Part shown: positions 17,715 to 27,037 of the stretch, piece by piece
Layout: each line of letters opens with the position of its first letter
Position numbering within the stretch: the first letter of the stretch is position 1
Assembly (NCBI GenBank): GCA_944392335.1
Contig: CALXWJ010000020.1
Coordinates: 1-32,507 of the forward strand
DNA: 32,507 nt
Direction of reading: 5' to 3'
From: an uncultured Clostridia bacterium
Lineage (GTDB): Bacteria; Bacillota; Clostridia; UBA1381
Notes under the pieces: model-generated
Databases searched by the model: none
What the model saw: the letters and a program-made list of their open reading frames with translations, nothing else
Told to the model about the DNA's origin: nothing
Position numbers and translations under genes: made by a program

Positions 17715-18173
17715 ATGGCCGGCTCGATAGAAAATAAAGTGTTTGAGATCGCCGATGAAACGGCGGACAAATTGAATCTCAGCGTCGTGGATGCTGAATT
17801 TAAAAAAGAAGGCAAGGACAAAGTTCTGAGGATCTATATTGACTCCGGGAACGGTGCTGGGCTTGATGAGTGTGAAAAATTCAGCAGAGCCTTTGAAGAA
17901 ACCTTTGATAAGCTTGATATGATAAAGGGACCATATGTTCTTGAAGTGTCCTCGCCCGGAGTTGACAGGGTATTGAAAACCGAACGGGAATTTAAGCATT
18001 ATATAGGCCGCAGGGTTGAGATCAAGCTTTATAAAACGATAGACGGCTTGAAGGAATTTGAAGCGATCCTCACAGGATATGAGGATAACACCGTAACTGT
18101 TGAAACAGAGGGAAGACAAATAAAGATCCCAGTCGCGCAGGCTGTTTACATTAAGCTATATTTCAGAATATAG
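17715..18173 (+). CDS. rimP: Ribosome maturation factor RimP
   Basis: A 152-residue protein needed for 30S subunit maturation. The N-terminal domain (VDAEFKKEGKDKVLRIYID, then LDECEKFSRAFEETFDK) and the signature YVLEVSSPGVDRVLKTEREF near residues 75-95 are diagnostic. The C-terminal Sm-like domain runs from about 100 to the end. AAAGGAG is optimally spaced before the ATG. It is the first gene of the translation operon, in the standard position ahead of nusA. Confidence 0.96.
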   Translation: MAGSIENKVFEIADETADKLNLSVVDAEFKKEGKDKVLRIYIDSGNGAGLDECEKFSRAFEETFDKLDMIKGPYVLEVSSPGVDRVLKTEREFKHYIGRRVEIKLYKTIDGLKEFEAILTGYEDNTVTVETEGRQIKIPVAQAVYIKLYFRI

Positions 18174-18221
18174 AAATACCGATAGAATAAAAACAATAAT
18201 TCGGAAAGGAAAGATAATAAA

Positions 18222-19385
18222 ATGAGCGAAACAAAATCAAGGAGAAAGAAAAAGGGTGACTTTGATGAAGCAGCGGAGCTTCTTTCGGCATTAAACGATC
18301 TGTGCGCCGAAAAGAATATAGATATCGATTTCCTGTTAAACGCACTGGAAACGGCGCTTATAACCGCGTATAAAAGGAATTTCAATTCCGCACAGAATGT
18401 CAGGGTCAGCATTGACAAAACGACAGGTCAATACAAGGTGTTTGCGCAAAAAGAGGTAGCGGAAAAGGTGGAGCCGGGAACGGAACAATTATATATATCT
18501 GTGGAGGATGCGAAAAAATTAAGCGGAGAATATCAGGTGGGGGATATCGTTGATATTGAAGTGACGCCGAGAAATTTCGGAAGGGTCGCCGCAATGAATG
18601 CAAAACAGGTGGTAACACAGAAAATCCGTGAAGCGGAGCGCGAACAGGTATACACAAATTCCACAAAGATATTAAATGATATAATCCCGGGAAGAATACG
18701 CCGTATGGATGACGATAACAGGGTATTTGTAGAAGTGGAGATCGAAAAGGATGACGGAACGGAGACTGTGGAGGCCCTTCTTCCCGGTGATGAGATACCG
18801 AAAAGTGAACAGCCGCCCAAACGGCATTACGCACCAAATATGAGGATCATGGTTTATGTAAGTGAGGTAAGAGGCGGGAATAAGGGTACACAGGTCGTTG
18901 TATCAAGAACACATCCCAATCTTGTAAAGAAGTTATTTATAAGAGAAGTTCCCGAGATCGCATCAGGTCTGGTTGAGATCAAGAGTATTGCAAGAGAAGC
19001 GGGATCAAGGACAAAAATTGCCGTATACTCAAATGACCCGAATGTAGATGCACAGGGAGCATGTATAGGAAAGAACGGTATAAGAGTCAATCAGATAAGC
19101 GATGAATTAAGAGGGGAAAAGATTGATATTGTAAAATGGAGCAATGATCCTGTTGAATTGATAACGGCGAGCTTAAGCCCTGCAAGTGTACTTAATGTTG
19201 AAATAAATGAGCCCGAAAAAATGGCGGTGGTCACTGTGCCTGAAAATCAGCAGTCGCTGGCGATCGGCGCGGGAGGACAGAACGTACGTCTTGCAGCGAA
19301 ACTGACAGGCTGGAAAATAGACATAATCAAACCCGGAGACCAAAAAGAAGAAATTACAGAAGATGCTGAAGAAACAGAGGAATGA
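18222..19385 (+). CDS. nusA: Transcription termination/antitermination factor NusA
   Basis: 387 residues, with domains in the usual order. The N-terminal RNA-polymerase-binding domain (residues 1-130) includes IDIDFLLNALETALITAYKR. An S1 domain follows at about 135-205 (IIPGRIRRMDDDNRVFVEVE). Two KH domains follow (TKIAVYSNDPNVDAQGACIG; AVVTVPENQQSLAIGAGGQN). The chain then ends in an acidic tail of about 15 residues, and the Gram-negative C-terminal repeats are absent, as expected for Firmicutes. NusA modulates pausing, termination and rRNA antitermination. Its stop overlaps an ATG at 19382 as ATGA, but the next gene probably starts slightly later. Confidence 0.97.
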   Translation: MSETKSRRKKKGDFDEAAELLSALNDLCAEKNIDIDFLLNALETALITAYKRNFNSAQNVRVSIDKTTGQYKVFAQKEVAEKVEPGTEQLYISVEDAKKLSGEYQVGDIVDIEVTPRNFGRVAAMNAKQVVTQKIREAEREQVYTNSTKILNDIIPGRIRRMDDDNRVFVEVEIEKDDGTETVEALLPGDEIPKSEQPPKRHYAPNMRIMVYVSEVRGGNKGTQVVVSRTHPNLVKKLFIREVPEIASGLVEIKSIAREAGSRTKIAVYSNDPNVDAQGACIGKNGIRVNQISDELRGEKIDIVKWSNDPVELITASLSPASVLNVEINEPEKMAVVTVPENQQSLAIGAGGQNVRLAAKLTGWKIDIIKPGDQKEEITEDAEETEE

Positions 19386-19390
19386 TAGAT

Positions 19391-19648
19391 ATGTCAAAGC
19401 ATATACCGCAGAGAATGTGTGTTGTCTGTCGGAGTATGATAGATAAAAATGAGCTGATAAGGCTTATTCCCGAAGGGACACAGCTGATCATAGATGAAAA
19501 ACAGAATATATTGAAAAGAGGCATATATATATGCAGAAGCTCTGAGTGTGCGGAAAAAGCGAAAAGAAAAAAGATCTTTTCTAAAATACTCAGGAAAAAT
19601 ATTTCGGATCAAATTTACGAGGAGATAAAAGAATATGCTGCAAGATAA
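19391..19648 (+). CDS. ylxR: YlxR-family RNA-binding protein (DUF448)
   Basis: A basic protein of 85 residues. The N-terminal HIPQRMCVVCR and RGIYICRSSEC near residue 45 are family hallmarks, and the Lys/Arg-rich C-terminal half fits nucleic-acid binding. An ATG at 19382 overlaps the nusA stop, but AGAGGA (19376-19381) fits the ATG at 19391 better. The invariant nusA-ylxR-ylxQ-infB order supports the call. The molecular role is not settled; links to RNase P and transcription regulation have been reported for homologues. Confidence 0.93.
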   Translation: MSKHIPQRMCVVCRSMIDKNELIRLIPEGTQLIIDEKQNILKRGIYICRSSECAEKAKRKKIFSKILRKNISDQIYEEIKEYAAR

Positions 19649-19967
19649 AATTTTATCCATGACAGGACTGGCAAAAAATGCCGGAAAGGTAACGAGCGGT
19701 GCGTTTGTATGTGAAAGGGATATAAGATCCGGCAGATCAAAATTGATCATTATCGCAAAGGATATATCTGATACCGGGAAAAAAGCTATTATAGACGCTT
19801 GCAGACATTATTCCGTTAAATATATTGAATATGCCGATATGTATGCGCTTGGCTCTGCAATAGGTGCACAAGGAGTCAGAGCGGTAGTTTCTGTAAATGA
19901 TAAGAATTTTGCGGACGCTGTATTGAATAAGTACGCCGAATTGGAAACAGGAAGGAATGGTGAATAA
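19635..19967 (+). CDS. ylxQ: L7Ae-family ribosomal-protein-like RNA-binding protein YlxQ
   Basis: 110 residues of the L7Ae/L30e/YlxQ fold, expected to bind kink-turn-type RNA. Visible features are [20 protein letters not shown] near the N-terminus, [18 protein letters not shown], and the C-terminal [20 protein letters not shown]. It overlaps the end of ylxR by 14 bases, and its own stop overlaps the first possible infB start, so translation is probably coupled along the operon. Confidence 0.93.
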   Translation: MLQDKILSMTGLAKNAGKVTSGAFVCERDIRSGRSKLIIIAKDISDTGKKAIIDACRHYSVKYIEYADMYALGSAIGAQGVRAVVSVNDKNFADAVLNKYAELETGRNGE

Positions 19968-19968
19968 T

Positions 19969-22476
19969 ATGGCACAATCGAACATTAAAGTTCAGGAATT
20001 TGCTAAAGACTTAAAGGTTACACCCAAAGATGTTATAGAAAAGCTTGCAGGTATTGGAGTTACGGTGAAATCAGGGGCTTCTTATCTTGACGAAGAACAT
20101 TTGGGTATACTTATGGATATATATACCAAAGAGCATGATATGGGAGACGCTCCCATTTTAAAAGCACCCGTAAAGAAAAAGGAAAATGCTTTGGCTGACA
20201 ATAAAGCTGCTCGGGCGGAATCAGATAAAGACAAAAAACCGGACAAAAAAGAAATTGAAGAAAAAACACAGAAAAAGGAAATAAAAAAGAAAGAAACAAA
20301 AAAGGAAGAAGCCAAAAAAGAAGAGGCCAAAAAGGAAGAGCCGACCGAAATCAAAAAGGAAAATGACATCCGGGACAAAAACGCTAAGGAAAAAGCGAAG
20401 AAGAAACCTGAGTTTAAAAAACATGCGCCGCAAAAGCAAAGAGCCGAAAAGATAGAATTAAAGTTTGAAGGCAATGATGAAGAAAAAATTTCGGTGGCCG
20501 ACGATACTCAAAGCGTCAGATATGTGGATACAAGAACCTCTACCGTTGAATTGGAAAAGATCGAATCGAGAGAAAGGCTTGAAAACCTTGTTTCGGAGGA
20601 TATGCGCGATATGGCGGGCGGACGAAGCAAGAAAAAGAAGAAAAACAGAAATGAAAAGAATATAAATTTCACCGAAAAAGAAAAGAACGATTCCAAAAAA
20701 ACTGTTGAGGTCAAAAAGAAGGAAGGCCCCACATCTATTGAAATTCCGGAGACCATTACTGTTGCCGAGCTTGCTCAAAAGCTAGGTAAGTCTGCTGCTG
20801 AGATCGTCAAAAAGCTCATGATGCTGGGAGTTATGGCAACGCTTAATCAATCGATCGATTTTGATACGGCGGTGCTGATTGCGGATGATTTTGGCGTTGA
20901 AGTCAAAAAAGAAATCGTATTGACAAAAGAAGATATATTATTTGAGGAAGAAGAGGACGATCCCTCAAGCCTTGTTCCGCGTCCGCCGGTAGTTGTTGTT
21001 ATGGGACACGTTGACCACGGTAAGACCTCTTTGCTGGACGCTATCAGAAATACATCGGTGATAGACACGGAAGCGGGAGGTATTACTCAGCATATAGGCG
21101 CCTATACAGTACGGTTGAATGACAGGGATATCACCTTTTTGGATACCCCGGGACATGAAGCGTTTACTACCATGCGTGCAAGAGGCGCACAGGTGACCGA
21201 TGTCGCGATCCTTGTTGTTGCCGCAGACGACGGTATTATGCCGCAGACGGTTGAGGCTATAAATCATGCAAAGGCAGCGAATGTTACCATTGTTGTTGCA
21301 ATAAATAAGATCGATAAAGAGAACGCAAACGTGGAAAGAGTCAAGCAGATGCTTGTAGAATATGATCTTGTTCCGGAGGAATGGGGCGGAGACACTGTTT
21401 GTGTTGAAATTTCTGCAAAGAAAAGGATAAATATTGACAGCTTGCTTGAAATGGTACTTCTCATTGCCGATATGAAGGAATTAAAAGCCAACCCGAATAA
21501 GCCGGCAAAGGGCACTGTTATCGAAGCTCAGATAGATAAGGGCAGAGGACCTATAGCAACCGTTCTTGTTCAGGACGGAACATTGAATATTGGGGATATT
21601 GTGATCGCAGGTACAGCCGTAGGTCACGTCCGTGCCATGATAAATGATAAGGGGAGACGGGTAAAGACAGCGGGACCTTCCACGCCTGTTGAGATACTCG
21701 GTTTATCGGAGGCACCTTCGGGCGGAGATATTGTCAGAGTTGTTAAGGATGAAAAGCTTGCCCGTGAAGTTGCACAAAGCAGAAAACAGGAGCAGAAAGA
21801 AACAAGATTTAATTCGACCGTAAAGGTATCTCTTGACAATCTGTTTTCACAGATCGACGAGGGTAACATGAAAGAGTTAAATGTTATTATCAAAGCGGAT
21901 GTGCAGGGCTCTGTTGAGGCAGTTAAACAATCTTTGGAAAAATTATCAAATGATGAGGTGCGTGTAAAGGCAATTCACGGCGGCGTCGGGGCGATCAACG
22001 AATCGGATGTTATGCTTGCAAATGCTTCAAACGCGATCATTGTCGGATTTAATGTAAGGCCTGATGCGGGAGCAGCGGCGGCCGCTTCATTGCATGAGGT
22101 AGACATACGCTTATACAGGGTAATATATCAGGCCATCGAAGAAATTGAAGCGGCAATGAAGGGTATGCTCGATCCTGAATTTAAGGAGGCCGTTATAGGT
22201 CACGCGGAAGTAAGACAGACATTTAAGGTTTCCGGAGTGGGTACGATCGCAGGTTCTTATGTAACAGACGGCAAGATCACGAGAAACGCGCAGGTAAGGC
22301 TTGTAAGAGACGGTATTGTCGTTTACGAAGGTACGGTGGACAGTCTTAAGAGATTCAAGGATGACGCCAAGGAAGTAAGCGACGGATTTGAATGCGGTAT
22401 CGGTCTTGCAAACTTTAACGATATAAAAGAAGGGGACATTATCGAATGTTATGTAATGGAAGAGATCGAAAGGTAG
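19969..22476 (+). CDS. infB: Translation initiation factor IF-2
   Basis: 835 residues; brings initiator tRNA to the ribosome. An N-terminal IF2_N module ([20 protein letters not shown]) is followed by a low-complexity Lys/Glu linker of about 140 residues. A second IF2_N ([20 protein letters not shown]) precedes the GTPase domain. G boxes are GHVDHGKTS (from about 346), DTPGHEAFT and NKID, followed by domain II and the C-terminal fMet-tRNA-binding domain. An ATG at 19957 overlaps ylxQ with no room for a ribosome site. GGAAGGA (19950-19956) serves the ATG at 19969. Repeat copy B begins 31 bases after the stop. Confidence 0.97.
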   Translation: MAQSNIKVQEFAKDLKVTPKDVIEKLAGIGVTVKSGASYLDEEHLGILMDIYTKEHDMGDAPILKAPVKKKENALADNKAARAESDKDKKPDKKEIEEKTQKKEIKKKETKKEEAKKEEAKKEEPTEIKKENDIRDKNAKEKAKKKPEFKKHAPQKQRAEKIELKFEGNDEEKISVADDTQSVRYVDTRTSTVELEKIESRERLENLVSEDMRDMAGGRSKKKKKNRNEKNINFTEKEKNDSKKTVEVKKKEGPTSIEIPETITVAELAQKLGKSAAEIVKKLMMLGVMATLNQSIDFDTAVLIADDFGVEVKKEIVLTKEDILFEEEEDDPSSLVPRPPVVVVMGHVDHGKTSLLDAIRNTSVIDTEAGGITQHIGAYTVRLNDRDITFLDTPGHEAFTTMRARGAQVTDVAILVVAADDGIMPQTVEAINHAKAANVTIVVAINKIDKENANVERVKQMLVEYDLVPEEWGGDTVCVEISAKKRINIDSLLEMVLLIADMKELKANPNKPAKGTVIEAQIDKGRGPIATVLVQDGTLNIGDIVIAGTAVGHVRAMINDKGRRVKTAGPSTPVEILGLSEAPSGGDIVRVVKDEKLAREVAQSRKQEQKETRFNSTVKVSLDNLFSQIDEGNMKELNVIIKADVQGSVEAVKQSLEKLSNDEVRVKAIHGGVGAINESDVMLANASNAIIVGFNVRPDAGAAAAASLHEVDIRLYRVIYQAIEEIEAAMKGMLDPEFKEAVIGHAEVRQTFKVSGVGTIAGSYVTDGKITRNAQVRLVRDGIVVYEGTVDSLKRFKDDAKEVSDGFECGIGLANFNDIKEGDIIECYVMEEIER

Positions 22477-22507
22477 AACTTATCAAAACAATCGATTTGT
22501 GATATAA

Positions 22508-22673
22508 TAACTGCGCACATGTTGTCCTCCGCCGTTATCGGCGGCGGGTTTCATATTTGTAATCAGTGAGAGTACAATCCCCCGCTGATTGCATCACGGT
22601 ACCGTAGTGGCGATTCACGAACCGCCTGTTTCGATCTTGTCCTCGCCTAAGATGTGACAAGCCCTTATTGAAA
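22508..22673 (+). repeat. TAACTGCGCACA-family repeat, copy B (behind infB)
   Basis: The longest of the three copies. It opens TAACTGCGCACATGTTGTCC and closes GCCCTTATTGAAA. Hairpin 1 is CCGCCG-TTAT-CGGCGG followed by CGGGTTT. Hairpin 2 has arms 22558-22568 and 22583-22593, with two G-U pairs where copy A has A-U. A middle segment has CGGTACCG and GGCG/CGCC, and hairpin 3 has arms 22636-22641 and 22656-22661 (CTTGTC/GACAAG). It fills most of the 247-base gap between infB and the esterase gene, and may partly terminate the infB transcript. Confidence 0.8.
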
Positions 22674-22723
22674 TTGCTTATGATATTCAATATTTATTTT
22701 AAAAGGATGAACGGAGAAGAATT

Positions 22724-23809
22724 ATGAATAATTATGAAATTTTAAAAACCATAAGCGGTACGGCCATATCAGATACTGAGGAATGGGAAAAATTCAGAAG
22801 GGATGAGATATTGTCTTTATTTTCAAATTATGTTTACGGGGTAAGGGATTCTTGGTGTCCGGAAGAATTGGACGCCGAAGAACTGACAGCAGTGCATAAT
22901 TACCGGGATAAAAATATTTTGTATAAAGAAATAAGATTATTCCGCGGGGATTTTGAATTTAAGTTCAAAATGTTTTTGCCGGAATCCGATAAGCCTGTTC
23001 CGGTATTCGTGTATATAATGCATGAATTTGAGAGTAATGAAGCGGATTTTGAAAAGGAACTGAATTATAGATGTGTTCCGGCAGAGGATATTACAAGCCG
23101 CGGATACGGTGCTGTTGTAATGCCTACCGAAAAAATTTATCCGGATTGGGAACATAAATCGGGGTACAGGGACGGAGTATTCAGTCTTATGCCGAAAAAT
23201 GAAAAACGCAGAAGAAATTCATGGGCAACAATTTCTGCATGGGCTTGGGGCGCGCAGCGTGTTATGGACTATCTGCAAACCGACAAATCGATAGACACAA
23301 AAAATATCGCCGTAGCAGGTCATTCCAGAGGAGGCAAAACGGCTCTTTGGTGCGGAGCACAGGATCAGCGCTTCAGCTTTGTCATATCCAACAATTCGGG
23401 ATGTATGGGTGCGGCAATGTTAAGGGGTAAGACAGGAGAGCATATAAAGGATATAAACATTACCGATTGGTTTTGTGAAAAATTCCGGGATTTTAATGAT
23501 AAAGAAGAGTTTTTACCGGTGGATCAGCATATGCTCTTGGCTCTTATTGCTCCGAGACTGTTGTATGTATCAAGCTCTGAGGATGATTCATGGGCAGATC
23601 CGGCAAGTGAATTCAAATCATGCGTTGAAGCCGGCTGTGTTTATGGATTATATAATAAAAAGGGAGTTGTCATGGATGACGAAAGGCCGAAAGTCAATTG
23701 TTCATATCATGAAGGAAGCATCGGATATCACATGAAAAACGGCGAACATTCAATTACTCCTTTTGATTGGAAAAATTTCATGGACTTCTGGGATATACAT
23801 AAAAAATAA
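22724..23809 (+). CDS. CE15/acetylxylan-esterase-like alpha/beta hydrolase
   Basis: A 361-residue serine hydrolase without signal peptide. The nucleophile elbow is GHSRGGKTALWCGAQD (Ser201). FSFVISNNSGCMGAAMLRGK follows, then LPVDQHMLLALIAPRLLYVS with acidic SSEDDSWADP behind it, and the likely catalytic His342 in NGEHSITPFDW. This arrangement matches glucuronoyl-methylesterase (CE15)-like proteins, often annotated as acetylxylan esterase. It would act on imported, esterified sugar acids. GGAGAAG precedes the ATG. It lies with the CapA-like gene between infB and rbfA, which are normally adjacent. Exact ester specificity cannot be read from the sequence. Confidence 0.78.
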   Translation: MNNYEILKTISGTAISDTEEWEKFRRDEILSLFSNYVYGVRDSWCPEELDAEELTAVHNYRDKNILYKEIRLFRGDFEFKFKMFLPESDKPVPVFVYIMHEFESNEADFEKELNYRCVPAEDITSRGYGAVVMPTEKIYPDWEHKSGYRDGVFSLMPKNEKRRRNSWATISAWAWGAQRVMDYLQTDKSIDTKNIAVAGHSRGGKTALWCGAQDQRFSFVISNNSGCMGAAMLRGKTGEHIKDINITDWFCEKFRDFNDKEEFLPVDQHMLLALIAPRLLYVSSSEDDSWADPASEFKSCVEAGCVYGLYNKKGVVMDDERPKVNCSYHEGSIGYHMKNGEHSITPFDWKNFMDFWDIHKK

Positions 23810-23832
23810 AAACATCCGGGGAGATGAAAAAG

Positions 23833-25002
23833 ATGAGCGATGTCAGCATATTGGTCGCCGGGGATTTCTGTGTAAGAGAAAACAGCGAAAACTATACAGA
23901 TATCGATAAAGCACGGGAGCTTGCGGCAGAACTGAGAAAAAGGATCATAAAGTCCGATATATCCATGGTAAATGCGGAGACGGTTTTTACCGATGATGAG
24001 TCGCCAATCAATAAGTCGGGTCCGGCGTTAAGATCCTCCCTGCAGTCTGTAGAACTGATTAAACAATTCGGATTTAATATATGCGCTTACGCGAATAATC
24101 ATTCCTTTGATCAGGGCGCCGAAAATATGCTCTTATCAATGGAGCATATAAAAAAATCAGGTATGTATGTAATAGGTGCGGGAAAAAATAAAGAGGATGC
24201 AAACAAGATATTGTATCTTGAAAAAAACAATAAAACAATAGCTTTTTTGAATTTTGCCGAGCATGAGTTCGGATATGCAAAGGAAGATACGCCCGGCACG
24301 GCGGGGCTGGATATTTATGAAAATTCCAAACTTATAAGGCAAGCAAGAAAAAAGGCTGATGCTGTTATAGTATACATACACGGCGGATGTGAGCATTGTC
24401 CGTTCCCGAGACCGGGATTGATAAAAATATGCAGAGGCTTTGCGGATGCGGGGGCGTCTGCGGTAGCGGTATCACATTCTCACTGTCCGGTGGGGTATGA
24501 AGTATATAATAATGTTCCGATCTGTTACGGAACAGGTAATTTTTACATGGCAGCATCAGACCACACAATGAAGGATACTCTGTGGAATACAGGCTATATG
24601 GCGGAATTTGTTATTTCCGATGAAAATGCGGAGTTGAATATTATTCCATATACCTTTGGGCTTGAGGGCGAATATATGAGACTTATGAGCTCTGATGAAA
24701 ATAAAATTTTTATGGAATATCTGGAGGAGATATCACAGATCATAAACAACAGACCTCTTTATGAAAAGTTATGGAATGCATGGTGCAGCATGTATATGAA
24801 CGGCTGGGCGAGAGACTATATAAGAAAATTCAACATAGACGATCCGCCCGATAATGAATTCATGTTGTTTATAAGAAATTCATATATGTGCGAAAGCCAC
24901 AGCGAAGTCATGAAAACATATTATACGGCATATTGTGACAAAACTGATGATGACGATAAGTATAAAAAAATAATAAAAGGATATCAAAAAAGATTGTTTT
25001 AA
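23833..25002 (+). CDS. CapA-family metallophosphatase-fold protein
   Basis: 389 residues of the CapA/PGA_cap family, a calcineurin-like metallophosphoesterase fold known from poly-gamma-glutamate capsule synthesis. Metal-site motifs appear in order: VAGDFCV near the start, MVNAETVF, AYANNHSFDQG, YIHGGCEH, AVSHSHCPVGYEVY and YGTGNF. Unlike classical CapA there is no N-terminal membrane anchor or signal peptide, so it is probably cytoplasmic, and no capB or capC is nearby. An ATG at 23824 sits directly on GGGGAG (23818-23823), so the ATG at 23833 is preferred. It follows the esterase gene by about 23 bases and is likely its operon partner; the substrate is unknown. Confidence 0.8.
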   Translation: MSDVSILVAGDFCVRENSENYTDIDKARELAAELRKRIIKSDISMVNAETVFTDDESPINKSGPALRSSLQSVELIKQFGFNICAYANNHSFDQGAENMLLSMEHIKKSGMYVIGAGKNKEDANKILYLEKNNKTIAFLNFAEHEFGYAKEDTPGTAGLDIYENSKLIRQARKKADAVIVYIHGGCEHCPFPRPGLIKICRGFADAGASAVAVSHSHCPVGYEVYNNVPICYGTGNFYMAASDHTMKDTLWNTGYMAEFVISDENAELNIIPYTFGLEGEYMRLMSSDENKIFMEYLEEISQIINNRPLYEKLWNAWCSMYMNGWARDYIRKFNIDDPPDNEFMLFIRNSYMCESHSEVMKTYYTAYCDKTDDDDKYKKIIKGYQKRLF

Positions 25003-25076
25003 AGGATAATGTTATAAAGGTGATTTCTGACAAAGAATACAAAGTATAAAAAAAAGGTTAATAAGAAAGGGAAAAA

Positions 25077-25436
25077 ATGGCAAAAGACAGAATTAATAAA
25101 ATAAATGAAGAAGTAATGCGCGAGCTGGCGCAGATAATCAGGGAACTCAAAGACACAAGAATTCCCATGATTACAAGCGTTGTTGCTGTAAACGTAACGA
25201 ATGATCTGAGTCATGCGAAAGCATATATCAGCGTATTCGGCGACGAGGAGACTCAAAAGAATGCACTGCAGGGGTTAAAAAGCGCGGCCGGTTTTATAAG
25301 AAGAGAAATCGGACACAGGCTGCAGCTCAGATATACTCCTGAATTTCAGTTTGAATTGGATCATTCCATCGAACACGGCTCAAAAATAAATCAAATGATA
25401 AATGATATAAATAGTAAGGGTAATAAAAATGGATAA
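25077..25436 (+). CDS. rbfA: 30S ribosome-binding factor RbfA
   Basis: 119 residues, a single KH-type domain needed for 16S 5'-end maturation and cold adaptation. INEEVMRELAQIIRELKD at the start, SHAKAYISVFGDEE in the middle, and FIRREIGHRLQLRYTPEFQF toward the end are characteristic. AAAGGG precedes the ATG. In most Firmicutes rbfA directly follows infB; here two unrelated enzymes intervene. It overlaps the next gene by eight bases. Confidence 0.96.
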   Translation: MAKDRINKINEEVMRELAQIIRELKDTRIPMITSVVAVNVTNDLSHAKAYISVFGDEETQKNALQGLKSAAGFIRREIGHRLQLRYTPEFQFELDHSIEHGSKINQMINDINSKGNKNG

Positions 25437-26391
25437 AATTGCAAAAATAATTGAGGAATCGGACAATATCGCCGTAATCGCACATATAGACGAAGACTGC
25501 GATGCACTATGCAGCTCTCTTGCCATGCTTGAAATGCTTAAAAATAAAGGAAAAAACGCGGTATATTTTGTCAGCGGACCGGTAGAACATAAGATCAGTT
25601 TTTTTGAAAAAAATTATGTTATTTTTGATGAGAGTTATTCGGATAATGTGTATGACCTTGTAATATGTCTTGATTCGGCTGATGAACTGCGGCTGGGGAA
25701 GAGGATCGCGTTGGTAAAAAACGCAAAAAAGACAATAAATATAGACCATCATTATACAAATACCATGTATGCCGATGAAAACCGTGTAAACGGCGATATT
25801 TCTTCAACCGGCGAGATGATTTACGATCTGTTTGCCGAAATGAATGTTGAAATAACACAGAAAATCGCGGAATATCTGTACTCGGCGATCATGGGGGATA
25901 CGGGATGCTTAAAATACAACTGCGTGACACCCAAAACGGTAATGATCATTTCAAAATTAATGAAAACAGGTATCGATCATGCAAAATTGTGCAGAAAACT
26001 GTTTGATACGGAAACAATTAATGCAGTAAAATTAAAAGCAGATATTATGAAAAACATAAAAAGCTGCTTTGGCGGCCGGGTCAGTATGGTGTCGGTAGAT
26101 CAGGATGAATTTGAAAAATACGGCATGAGTGAAAAGGATATCGGGGATATCGTTAATATCCCACGATGTATTGAAGGTACCGAGATTGCAGTTTCTTTAA
26201 GAAAAACTCCGGAAAAAATAAAAATAAGCTTTCGTTCAAACGGCAGGTATAATGTGAGTGAGATCGCAAAGAAATTCGGCGGCGGAGGTCATGTAATGGC
26301 AGCAGGGGCGTCAATAACCGGATGTGAGCTGGATGAAGCCGAAAAAAAAGTTACAGAGGCTATCGGAGAGGTAATAAATGGTAGAATATGA
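25429..26391 (+). CDS. nrnA: NrnA-type DHH/DHHA1 phosphoesterase
   Basis: 320 residues. Family members degrade nanoRNA and/or pAp or cyclic-dinucleotide products. The DHH domain shows AHIDEDCDALCSS at residues 18-30, LVICLDSADE near 75-84 and the name motif IDHH near 104-107. The DHHA1 domain ends in KFGGGGHVMAAGA. The first metal motif is unusual: the family pattern is close to HxxPDGDAxGS, and here Pro and both Gly are replaced by Glu, Cys and Cys while the Asp ligands stay. Its position behind rbfA is standard. It overlaps the methyltransferase gene by 14 bases. Which small nucleotide it hydrolyses is not certain. Confidence 0.9.
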   Translation: MDKIAKIIEESDNIAVIAHIDEDCDALCSSLAMLEMLKNKGKNAVYFVSGPVEHKISFFEKNYVIFDESYSDNVYDLVICLDSADELRLGKRIALVKNAKKTINIDHHYTNTMYADENRVNGDISSTGEMIYDLFAEMNVEITQKIAEYLYSAIMGDTGCLKYNCVTPKTVMIISKLMKTGIDHAKLCRKLFDTETINAVKLKADIMKNIKSCFGGRVSMVSVDQDEFEKYGMSEKDIGDIVNIPRCIEGTEIAVSLRKTPEKIKISFRSNGRYNVSEIAKKFGGGGHVMAAGASITGCELDEAEKKVTEAIGEVINGRI

Positions 26392-27037
26392 TAAGGACGC
26401 AATAGTTTATCCATATATAACAGAATATATAAGAAGGGAAATACCACCCAGAAAGGGTATTTTGGCAGAGCTTGAAGAATATGCGAAAGAAAATTCCATT
26501 CCGATCGTTCAGCCTGAAACCGCACAGCTGCTGTCGGTGCTCGTCTGGATCAAACGTCCTGTAAGGATTTTGGAGGTGGGATGCGCGATCGGGTATTCTG
26601 CAATATTGATGTCGGAAGGACTTGCACAGGACGGAAGCATAACAACAATAGAATGGGATGCCGATATGGCGCAGGAAGCAAGAAAAAATATTGAAAAGGC
26701 AGGGTTATCCGATACCATTCATGTTATCAACAATGACGCAAAAGAAGTCGTTCCTACCCTGACGTCGGAATATGATATTATTTTTTTGGACGGCCCCAAA
26801 GCACATTATATATATATGATGAATGACTGCATACGCCTTTTAAGAAAGGGCGGTCTGCTGATCTCGGATAATGTTCTTTATAAAGGGATGACGGCTGACG
26901 ATGATCATGTTATACGAAGGAAAATAACAATTGTAAAGCGTTTAAGAAGATTTATCCAGGCACAGATGCAAAGAGATGAATTAAAAACGGTGATACTCCC
27001 GTTGGGCGACGGGGTCACGGTCGCTGTAAAAAAATAA
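26378..27037 (+). CDS. SAM-dependent O-methyltransferase, TrmR/YrrM-like
   Basis: 219 residues of the methyltransferase_3 (COMT-like) family. Motif I is ILEVGCAIGYSAI, the acidic ribose-binding residue is in TIEWD, and metal-binding features include FLDGPKAHY and LLISDNVLYKG. The best-known close group is TrmR/YrrM, which methylates 5-hydroxyuridine at the tRNA wobble position. The U32-peptidase genes that make 5-hydroxyuridine are not in the window. GGAGAGG precedes the ATG. The stop codon TAA is the first three bases of repeat copy C. The tRNA assignment is likely but not proven. Confidence 0.82.
   Translation: MVEYDKDAIVYPYITEYIRREIPPRKGILAELEEYAKENSIPIVQPETAQLLSVLVWIKRPVRILEVGCAIGYSAILMSEGLAQDGSITTIEWDADMAQEARKNIEKAGLSDTIHVINNDAKEVVPTLTSEYDIIFLDGPKAHYIYMMNDCIRLLRKGGLLISDNVLYKGMTADDDHVIRRKITIVKRLRRFIQAQMQRDELKTVILPLGDGVTVAVKK

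Noticed and set aside
20215..20450. Lys/Glu-rich repeats in infB as a possible tandem repeat or assembly artefact.
   Set aside because: A low-complexity charged linker between IF2_N modules is normal for IF-2, and the frame is intact.
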